This document shows, piece by piece, positions 55,131-64,000 of a stretch of 64,000 bases of DNA (position 1 is its first letter; every line of letters begins with the position of its first letter). The DNA is from Amaurobius ferox (lineage: Eukaryota > Arthropoda > Arachnida > Araneae > Amaurobiidae): positions 120,685,354-120,749,353 of the forward strand of contig OX578142.1 in assembly GCA_951213105.1 (NCBI GenBank), in the 5' to 3' direction. A program made the translations under genes and the position numbers. Under the pieces are notes generated by a model that was given only the letters and a program-made list of their open reading frames with translations, was not told where the DNA came from and searched no databases.

Positions 55131-55559
55131 ATGTTCTTTGAAAAAGGCCTAGAAGAACACTAGAAAATTATACAGCATATATAAACAATTGGAATCTCTC
55201 TCTCTCTCTGCAATAGTGACCATTTTGACTCCCAGGTGAAAGGATGGCTGTACATGTCAAAAAGAGGATTACTTTCTTGTACTGAGAAAGCAAAACATTC
55301 TAGACTATTTTCTTGAATGGTTGGTACAATATTTTGAAAGTAGAAGCACCTAACAGCTAAATTGCATATTAAATATCAGCTATGTAACATGCATATGCCA
55401 TTGAAATAGCACAGGCAGACAATAATTGACTGGCCCGGTTGGAATCAAAATGGCAGGTGCATCAACAAGTATATTTAGGAGCTTTACTTGAGATGATTTG
55501 CAGTGTCCACATTTAAAAAAAAAAATAGAATTACTTTAAAAGTTATGAGAATACTCAAA

Positions 55560-56480
55560 GTGGTAATTTCACTAAATTTTTGCTATTTTTTAATCTAATT
55601 TATTGAGCAGCTGTTTCTGACCACTGTTCCGTAAATTTTAATCCCAGGATATCTGCAGCTTGAAGCTCCCCGATAGATATTGAATATTAAAATCCTAAAG
55701 TCTAACTTATTGAAATTAAGATATATTGTTCTGATCTTATAAAATTTGGTTTTATATTATCATTATGAGTATTATACTGAAAAATATCTTAGATCTGATG
55801 AAAACTTACTGAGATAGCATTTATTTTTTTATTTTTACTTCTCTGTGCGAAGGAACATTTTAATTTTAGTGACTTTAAGCATTTTATTTATTATTGAGAA
55901 TGTAATGTTCATTTTAAGTAATCCGAAAGACTAATCTCTTGAACTTTTGAGATATAATTTCTTTCTCACTGATGTGTGTTAAATTAGGTGATTTTCTAAT
56001 TTTGTTGATTTTAAAGATAAAGTTTCAATTTTTATAATCTACTATTATTTCAATATTATAAGGGTTTTCTCTGAAAATCAATTGAATCTGATGAAAATTG
56101 AAATAACTGCCATGCTTCTGATTATACATTCTTCCATTTATTCATTTGCGGTTTGATATCTATTTTAGCCCCAGTTGGTCTAATTAAGAGTTATGGTGGG
56201 TTTTATTTCCAACTGATATCAAAAATATCTGCAGACGTAGTGTATTAAATTAGGGGATTTTCTAATTTTTATTATTTTAAAGATAAAGAGTTTTGAGTTT
56301 TAGAATCTACCATTATTGCAATATTATAAGGGTTTTCTCTAAAAATCGCTGGAATCTGATGAAAATTAAAATAATTGCCATACTTGTGATTATATGCCCT
56401 CCCATTCTTTTCATATGTGGTTTGATCTATTTTAGCCCCTGTTGGTTTAATTAAAATGCAATTAATTTTGACTGACATAC
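55560..56480 (+). repeat. ~266-bp tandem repeat, two clear copies and an older one
   Basis: TTAAATTAGG...GATTTTCTAATTTT, ATTATAAGGGTTTTCTCT and ATTTTAGCCCC recur at 55979-56200 and 56245-56470. A more diverged version of the CTGATGAAAA part occurs near 55795. Confidence 0.65.
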
Positions 56481-56640
56481 TCAGTTCCATTTCCTTTACT
56501 TTGTGGCGACCAGCTGTTTTAACCCCGTTCAGGTTTGAACCAGGTGCTTTATACCCAATGCTACACAGTTCGCCCTAAAGCTAGCTTCAAGTCTGAATTT
56601 ATAATTCTGGTAACAATGCTTAACACGGTCGACTGATAGT
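56480..56640 (-). mobile_element. Probable tRNA-derived SINE fragment
   Basis: On the minus strand GTGTAGCATTGGGTATAAAGC resembles an A box region and GGTTCAAACC a B box about 30 nt downstream. The sequence AAAGCTAGCTTCAAG upstream of the head is shared with 11221-11245. No target duplication was found. Confidence 0.45.
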
Positions 56641-57865
56641 GAATGATATTGATCCTTTTAAATGGAGTCTGCTCATACATTAACCACTTACACTTCTGAC
56701 TTAATTTTGTTCCTTTATGAACGTACATGCTTATTTAGGGTGTATTACACCCATGAATGTAGTTTCGAGTTAGGTGCTTATTTAGGACATAGCCACTTAG
56801 CAGTCTATGTACTTGCCAAGTAGGCACTTATTAACAAAGGTAGCATAGCGGTCTGTGGTGTACCATTGGGGAGGCGGGCAGTCAGGTGAGGTTGCCTCAG
56901 GTGCCAACCATTTAGGGGGTGCAGAATGAGAGGAAAAACGAACATTAAGACTGATAAAAAATTAGTCTTAATGCCTTTTATTTTCACTGACTAATACTTC
57001 TGACTAATTTCGAAGATATTAGTAAAACAAGAGAAAAAATCAAGACATGTTAGTATTTTACTGAAAATATGTTAGTATGCAAGACCAAATTGTGAATATT
57101 GAGTCAGTTGGAAACATTAGAGGGTTTATTTCTTAAAGAGTTTAGTGTGAAGAAAATACAAGTTTAAAAGAAAATTTAAATCTTAATACAGACAAAATAT
57201 TGTAATAACTTAAGAACTTTTTAAGGAGCAGCAAGATAGAATAAAAATGTTCTATTCAAAAAGGAATTACTTCTTATAAAGGCTACAGACTAATATATGC
57301 AAAATAGGACTTTATTTCTTCATCCCTACCATAAGGGAGAGAAAGAGATAAAATCATCTACTTTTTCTGTTAGCATTCAATACTACTATTTAAATAGGTA
57401 ACATATAAAATAAAATTATCAGTATGTCAAACTCATTAACACAACATTAATTAAATACAAATATGCAATTGCTTCAAATTATATTTGATTAGGCTAAGCA
57501 AATGCGTAAAATTATTCACCTTTTCCAAAAACAAACTGTTCTATAATTAAAAAGAAAATAAAGGAAAAAAGAGTGTATTGTCATCAGTCTGAACACATGC
57601 TTTCCAACCTTTTTATCTACATAATACATTTAGTATTTCTTAGGAAAGGGGTAAGATCCTGAGGGAAGATGAGGTGGTAAACTTTGTATGAAAAATGAAA
57701 AGAATACAAAACACTTAAATCCAACAAATTTTACACTTATAAATTGTAAGCAAATTTATAAATATGTAAAGAAAGACAAATTATTTATTAATAAGAAACA
57801 TGCTTTTGGTGTGCATTGCAAATTTCTTTTGCTTGAATTTTGTGGGAATTGGCAGCTACATTATA
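56641..57865. other. AT-rich stretch, no gene seen
   Basis: A GC-richer island at 56840-56930 lacks a coding signal. The remainder is AT-rich. Confidence 0.35.
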
Positions 57866-58493
57866 CAAGATGATTCAAATTAAAGATAAGATGTTTAGAC
57901 CTCTCTATAGGGAAAAACTACTTGTCGAATTGCAACCAAATTTCGTACACATACCCAAGAGTGTGATTTCAATTTCTGGAAAAAGAGTTCAAATTTCAGC
58001 CACCAGGGCTAAAATCTGGCACTGCTGTCCCTGCAGTTTGCATATTACCTAATTTATAAAACAAATATCAGCAAAAAAAGAGTTCCAAAGATTACAAATT
58101 AGGAGTGTACCTCTATGTAAACCTTTTAAGTGTCGAAATGCTTTAAATGCTGCAATCATTGTTGTCCCCTTGAAGAGAAGATTTTAACAAGTAATGTGCA
58201 ATCCAGTAAGGTGAGCTTCATGACCCTTTGCCAGTCGTGAATTTGTAAAAGAAAAAAACGCTTTGTGACTTATTTTATAGCTGGCAGTTGTAAAATATAC
58301 TTCCCAATATGCAAATTACAGAGACAGCAGTGCCAGATTTCAGCCCTGGTGGCAAAAATTGGAACATTTCTTTTATTCAGAAATCGAAATTGCATGCTCA
58401 GGACAGTATGTGTACAAAATTTGCTTACAATTCATCCAGTAGTTTTTCCTATAGAGAGGTCTATTCACCTGATCTTCAATTTGAATCACCCTG
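57866..58493. mobile_element. Tc1/mariner-type MITE with ~190-bp inverted repeats
   Basis: The left end CAAGATGATTCAAATTAAAG and the inverted right end CAGGGTGATTCAAATTGAAG are flanked by TA (57864-57865 and 58494-58495). The arms run inward for about 190 bp (GACCTCTCTATAGG, GCACTGCTGTC, TTTGCATATT). The 628-bp element codes for nothing recognisable; the frames at 57840 and 58265-58573 lie in the arms. Confidence 0.8.
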
Positions 58494-58495
58494 TA

Positions 58496-60422
58496 CATAA
58501 TATTAAACATAATTTAGGATACTATATTCATGAAATATTAAGCAGGATAATAGAAACAAACTTCATAGTCTAGGAAAATTATGTAAATAAGCTTAACATT
58601 ATAAGGTCAGTTGCATGCAGGGTTTTAGCTGCTGACTGCTATCGTGTTAAATCGCAACAAAATGTTTCATTAGGTGAGTAAAATAAATGATTGAACTCAC
58701 CAAATTACAAGTGGCTTAATTATAGATAATTATGTCTTTTTAACCCCCTAAGTGTTTTTGCCATTATTTTTTAAATGCTCAAAATAAAATAATAGAAATA
58801 GCTTTCAATTAGAATTGTGAGGAATACGGTTAAAATATTTGCTATTTTAAATATTTTTATTTTTTTTCTTCTTTTTAAGTTTCTTTTCCTCAAAATCAGC
58901 CCTTCATTAACCGAATTAAAAGTAGAAAAGGAAAAAGCAAAACATTTCTCTTAACCTCTGCTCCTGGAAAAAAAGTAGACAGAGAGACTGGTAGATTATT
59001 GAATAGTGCTCTCCCTCTTCTGCCTGAAATTTTTTTTACAAGTTTCTTTTTCTTTCCAAAGTTCAAACTTTACTCAATTATTCTGTTTGATATCCATTTG
59101 GGCTAAATATTTCTGAAAATTTGAACACTTCAAAAATTTTTGCTCTAAAACCAATATTTATAAATATAGTTTTGGGACTAGAATTCCCTTATATTTGTGT
59201 GAACGATGTGTTCATCAATTGATCAAAACAACTTGAACATTTGAATGTTTACATTATGTCAGTTAAATTAAAACATAGGACAGAAGTAAAAGTTCTGTCT
59301 GCGATTAACGATCTGGTTAATATCTTCTTTATACCATAATATAATACTTGTTTTCATGTTTATTTTCCTTTTCTGTTTATAAAATTTTCCTAGTGAAATG
59401 AAGGCAAGATTGTATTCTGTTAGCATCCTTGTTCCTTTCTGTTATTATATTGATATTTTTATGAAATATTATTTATTGTTATAACGAGATAGAAATATAT
59501 AAATATTTATCAAATTCAATGTTTATTTTTAAACATGTGCCTGGTCGTGTTTAACTATTAATATGAAACTTTCAATCGCTATCTATTTTCTCCCAGTTTA
59601 ATTCTGCTCTATTAGGGCTATCGTGATTCCTCTCCATCTTTGTGTTGTATGGGCTAGGTCTTAAATGATGGGGGAGGGGGGGGGGGAGGTTTACTGTGAC
59701 TTCATGTTAAATGTTGGGATTTTGAATCTGCCACGCTCAAGTCTTTTCTTTGTGTAGGTGTAATTGCGGCATTATTTACATTTTGTAATACACAGAATGT
59801 TTAGAAAGTTTTATAGTGTTGTTATCATTTCAGTTTATAAATCAAATATCTATTGAATATTTAAAGACTAAGTTCTGTATAATACTGTTGTTTTTAAAAT
59901 TTTATGAATACCAGGCATTTGGATATGATGTACAATTTATTTTCAATTACTATACAAACTAACATGCATACAAAAGAAAATTGAATACCTTAGAGTGGCA
60001 AGCTATTATCTGTTATATTTATATTTTACATCAAACAAAATAGAAACTAACTTAATGTAACAAAACAAATATACTATCTAAAAGGCAATGAGCTATATTT
60101 AATTATTGTGTGTAAAAATGTAAACTATAAATGAAGTTCTGTAACTTTATATAACAAATATATAAATTAAGGAAAATTTCTTCTAATAGTTTTTATGAAT
60201 TATAATAATAAGTATTAGACTGAACTGGTATATAATTAAAGCATTATGTAGATTTATAAAAATAAAATACTTAAAACTGTAACTAAAATTACAAACTACA
60301 TTTATACATATAAGAGACATATGCTATTGCACAATAATATTTCCATTTATATTGAGATTGTCAATTAAATATTGTAAAACTCGCTGTAGATTTAATGCTT
60401 CTGTAAATTTATATATATATAC
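58496..60422. other. AT-rich stretch, no gene seen
   Basis: Contains a G-rich run near 59668-59690. No coding region or element recognised. Confidence 0.4.
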
Positions 60423-62031
60423 ACAGGGTTAGCAAGAAATAAGTTTCCCACTTCAGAGGGCTCTAGAATGCGTTCTATTGGTCCAAATGAGATAAAATGT
60501 GAAATACAGATAATTCAAATGATGCGCTTGACATTTATTAAATAAAAAATTTTAGTACAAAAATCTGCGGTGGTGGCGCTGTAATACACATAACATTTAA
60601 TAGACTTTATAAATGTTAAATAATATTAAAAAAGTAGCATCAAAACTGCTCAATATGTCCCCCTTCATGTTCAACAATGTGCTCTAATCACAGAACTATA
60701 TTTTCCACAGCTGACCGGAGTGAGTCTGCCAGAATATCAAGAACATGGCGCCGAATGCTGTCCTTCAGATCTGGCACAGATGCTGGCCTTTTATGGTAGA
60801 TATTGTCCTTGAGGAAACCCCACAACCAAAAGTTGCAGGGGGGTGATATCCAGTGAACGAGGAGACCATGCTGTTGGAAAATGCCGGCTGATCACCCGTT
60901 CAGCTGTGAAATGCTGTGTTAGCAATTGCTTTACACTACGCTCAATGTGAGGAGGTGTGCCATCCTGCATGAAAATGATGTCCTGAAGGCATCCAGGCTG
61001 TTGAAGTTGCGGGATTACAAAATCCGTCAGCATATCCCGGTACCGTAGTCCTGTGACGGAACAGGTTTTGATTCCAATTGCAGTTACCTCTTCAAAAAAA
61101 TATGGTACAATGATAAAGGTGGTAGCCATAAAACCACACCATACTGTCACTTTTTCAGGATGCAAGAGTTGTTCCTGGATAGCGTGAGGGTTTTCCGCTG
61201 CCCAAATTCAACAATTGTGGGTGTTAACTTGCCCATTAAGGCAAAAGTGGGCTTCGTCAGTCCACAGGATATTCCATGGCCAACTGACGTCATCCATCAT
61301 TCGAGCAAAGAACTGGAGTGAAAAAGTTTTACGAACCTCTGAGTCTCCATCCTGCACAGGCTTGATTTTGTAGGGATAAAAATTCAAAATCTGCCGTAAG
61401 TTTTTTTGTACAGTGGAATACGTCATATCCAATACACAGGAAACAACTGGCATACTTGCACTACCATACGGCGAATGACTGCTGGCTTCAACGACAGCAG
61501 TAGCCACATTCTCGACGCTAAAAGACTGGATTGGCTTTCGTCCTCTATCTGGAAGAATGCCAAGTTGCCCAGTTGTTTCAAATTTCTTTATCATCTTGAG
61601 TAGGGCACATGGAGACATTGGACCTCTTCGTAGTATCTGCTTCATATGACAGAATTCTTTTACAGCTGCAACGGAGTTCTGCTGATTCTGATAGAACAAT
61701 TTCACCAGTAGTGCTTTTTCTGGCAACGTTGGCATGATGTGCTGAGAAGTAACTAATGTTCGTGCAGAATCCGCCTTCTTTTTATCCAAAGAATAATGCT
61801 AATAGGCATGCGTTGTAATGCAAATAATGTTTCACATTTTCAACATATGCAAATAAATACCATTTGTGTTATAGCGCAATCTATAGATGAATATTAATAC
61901 TAAAATTTTTGATTTAATAAATGTCAAGCGCATCATTTGAATTATCTGTATTTCAAATTTTATCTCATTTGGACCAATAGAACGCATTCTAGAGCCCTCT
62001 GAAGTGGGAAACTTATTTCTTGATAACCCTG
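60423..62031 (-). mobile_element. Tc1/mariner element, nearly complete
   Basis: 1.6-kb element bounded by ~133-bp inverted repeats (60424-60556 and 61898-62031) that begin CAGGGTTAGCAAGAAATAAG and, from the other end, CAGGGTTATCAAGAAATAAG. The arms differ at only a few positions. It sits in TA-rich DNA. The transposase lies on the minus strand. High arm identity and few coding defects suggest recent activity of the family. Confidence 0.88.
60640..61789 (-). pseudogene. Tc1/mariner transposase with one stop and one frameshift
   Basis: Cut-and-paste transposase. From ATG 61789 the N-terminus carries a helix-turn-helix region (KALLVKLFYQNQQNSVAAV, then GPMSPCALLKMIKKFETTGQ). The catalytic core has WNILWTDEAHFCLNG with the first D, TVWCGF and IIFMQDGTPPHI with the second D, and FPTAWSPRSLDI with the third. 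A TGA at about 61210 replaces an expected Arg codon after THNC, consistent with CGA to TGA decay; the frame stays the same on both sides. Near 60845 an extra C in a C run shifts the frame, after which NFWLWGFLKD and LKDSIRRHVLDILA follow to about 60640. Both defects are minor. Confidence 0.85.
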
Positions 62032-62288
62032 TATATATATATATATATATAATAATTATTCTTAAATAAAAAGGTGAAGGAGTTAAATATATACTTGCAT
62101 TAAAATTAGTTTCTTGATACTGATATAAATGAAGAATGTTATCATTCTAATATAGATTACTCTATTTGAATGAAAAACATCAGGAATCATATATTTATAT
62201 ATATTTTTATTTTTTGATTTATGAAAATTTATTTTGTTTCACTTTTTCTTAATTTCTATACTAATTCTTATATATATATATACATATA
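62032..62288. repeat. TA-rich spacer
   Basis: TA arrays at 62032-62050 and 62270-62290, AT-rich between. Confidence 0.6.
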
Positions 62289-62958
62289 TAGTTGAACCTG
62301 CCTTAAACGGAATTCAGGGGACCAGAAGAATTTTCATTCTTGAAAAGGTTTCCATTTCATGAAGATCATTTTAGGAAAAGCAAAGTTTAAAAATTTAGCT
62401 GAAAATGCTGATAGTTCATATGTAATTGCTTGCTCACTTAACTGTTGGCTTATTATTATACCTTAAAACCTAGATGAATTGACTAATAGGCAAAATATTG
62501 CTGCTTACTATAAAAAAAAAATAAGAAAACAATGTGAGATGAACTTTTAAAATAATCCAAAATGTTTTCTTGGACATGTGTCTTACTAATGATGCGACTT
62601 TCAGTTAAAAATTGTGTATTGATTAATATTTCTAGCATTTCGGAGTCTCTCTGATTAAAGGAAAATTCTTGAAGCTCTGAAATTGCTTTCAGAAAATCGT
62701 GATATAATTTAATAGAAAGTTCTGTGAAAAATGGTTCTCATGGAAATAAATGGCTAAAATAGTTGGATGATTTTTCCATTCTCTGTTCATTACAACAAGT
62801 GCTTTTATTAACAAAATATTTTAAATTGGCCATTCGTTTCTGCGTTGTGCAGGTTCCGTTTCACACAGGGGAAAATAACATGAATTTCCTAGATATTTGG
62901 ACAGGGCTAAAAATATTTTCTGCTTATTACAGTTTTTCGTTTCAAACAGATTCAACTG
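62289..62958. mobile_element. pogo-like MITE (~670 bp)
   Basis: The left end TAGTTGAACCTGCCTTAAAC and the inverted right end CAGTTGAATCTGTTTGAAAC resemble pogo/Tigger termini and lie beside TA. The frame at 62763-62990 crosses the right end and shows no known domain. Confidence 0.6.
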
Positions 62959-64000
62959 TATTTATTATCTTTTATATAATGAAGGTTTAGTTCAAAAAGT
63001 TGTACAGAGCAGTTTTGCTGATATACAAACTCCTACATTTTTTAATTGCTACAAGTGACTTTTAATGTAATTTCATTTTCTGTATTCTAATAAAGTGTTA
63101 TAAAGTATCGATAACTGGATTTAGAAAGTTTATATTTAAAATAAGAGTTTATATTCAACACTCAATTTTTTAGCATGAAATACTCAAATGATGAATTTCA
63201 GTTAATTCAGAAAGGAATTGTTGACTAAAACAAAAAATGGACAATATCTTTGATGCATATTTATATGTCTAGATTTTGCAAACAATCAACAATAGTATTC
63301 GATTGACATCATACACATAAATTACAATAGCTTAGGGCAATACAAATATTGCAATTTCTTTTATAGATGTCATAAAAAATTAACTGCAAAAGATAAAAAA
63401 GGTAAAAGTGAATTATTTTTATTAAATTAAAGCAATTTATATTTAAAAGCAAAAAAAAATTATAAGATCTATTTATTGAAACCGCAACTTAAAACCATGG
63501 GGTTTCTCAAAGCATATAAAGAAGAGCAAATATAAAATTTTGGTATATATTGATAAAATGTTTATAACACTTGCCTCGAACTCAAGACAACGATAGCTAA
63601 TAAAAATTTTACATTTTAAACAAAATTTTCAAGTCTACTAATCTTTCTAAATTTTAATAATATAAAAGAATATTTTTTGCAAAGTTGTCAAATATAAGGA
63701 ATTTCTGCTTTAGTAATATTATTTATTACCTGTACATATACATACTTTTGTAACTCCTCCGAGCTGTAGAAAAATTATACCAAATATACAGTTTTACTCA
63801 TTTGTTAATTTTTAGATGCAATTTTCATTGTACTGCACTTTAATTCCTTAATAATTAATTTGTGACATTTCTAAATACCGATATTTTTTTCCTTTCGTTA
63901 ATAAAAATTAATGTTTTTCTAAAATATTGGAAAATTTTTCTGTATGATACCTGAAAGTAAATAATACATTTTACATTCATAGTCAGTTTCCTGATTAATT
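62959..64000. other. AT-rich stretch to window end
   Basis: No gene, repeat array or element recognised. Confidence 0.4.

Overview
The window is eukaryotic, AT-rich and dominated by transposable elements. The repeat mix is Tc1/mariner, hAT, Ty3/gypsy, Jockey-like and I/R1-like LINEs, a Polinton-type polymerase B remnant, tRNA- and 5S-derived SINEs, and pogo-like MITEs. Together with the character of the transposase proteins it suggests an arthropod, most likely a spider; this is inference, because no host marker gene is present. I found no convincing host protein-coding gene, no functional tRNA and no CRISPR array. Nearly every recognisable coding region is a transposon gene, and most are broken.

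Layout. 1-1475: a decayed Tc1 transposase on the minus strand. 1845-3215: a diverged tandem duplication. 6152-8076: a dispersed repeat split by a 758-bp TTAA-flanked MITE; a second copy at 13784-14785 lacks the MITE. 8203-8762: a ~137-bp tandem repeat. 8770-12400: a Polinton-type DNA polymerase B pseudogene split by a ~1.9-kb insertion block and by a SINE whose head is a near-complete 5S rRNA. 14783-16425: a gypsy integrase end, a 40-bp-arm hairpin, a LINE reverse-transcriptase tail and a SINE.

16495-28851: a Ty3/gypsy element with ~725-bp LTRs and a 5-bp target duplication. Its protease gene is split by a ~7.1-kb block of LINE sequence (I/R1-like ORF1 and ORF2), bounded by three copies of one 11-bp motif. 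29033-33123: a Tc1 element with a fold-back left end, carrying a Jockey-like LINE flanked by a 12-bp duplication. 33440-37023: a 3'-truncated hAT element with a second hAT, flanked by a perfect 8-bp duplication, inside its 5' region.

37-60 kb: gene-poor sequence with TA arrays, small MITEs, several tandem-repeat fields (44 bp, ~411 bp, ~130-170 bp, ~176 bp, ~266 bp), a broken Tc1 gene (48.9-49.8 kb), a tRNA-headed SINE (52.2-52.5 kb) and a family of palindromic elements. One of these, at 38.2-38.56 kb, contains what reads as a complete hammerhead ribozyme, a signature of Penelope-like elements and retrozymes. 60423-62031: a recent-looking Tc1/mariner element with ~133-bp inverted repeats, disabled by one stop and one frameshift. 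A pogo-like MITE follows at 62289-62958.

The genes do not form a pathway. The window is a stack of successive insertions whose order can be read from target-site duplications: gypsy, then LINE; Tc1, then Jockey; hAT, then hAT; polymerase B, then SINE. The strongest items for follow-up are the hammerhead element, the 5S/tRNA head swap between SINEs that share a body, and the LINE block in which a 3' end lies upstream of a 5' end.
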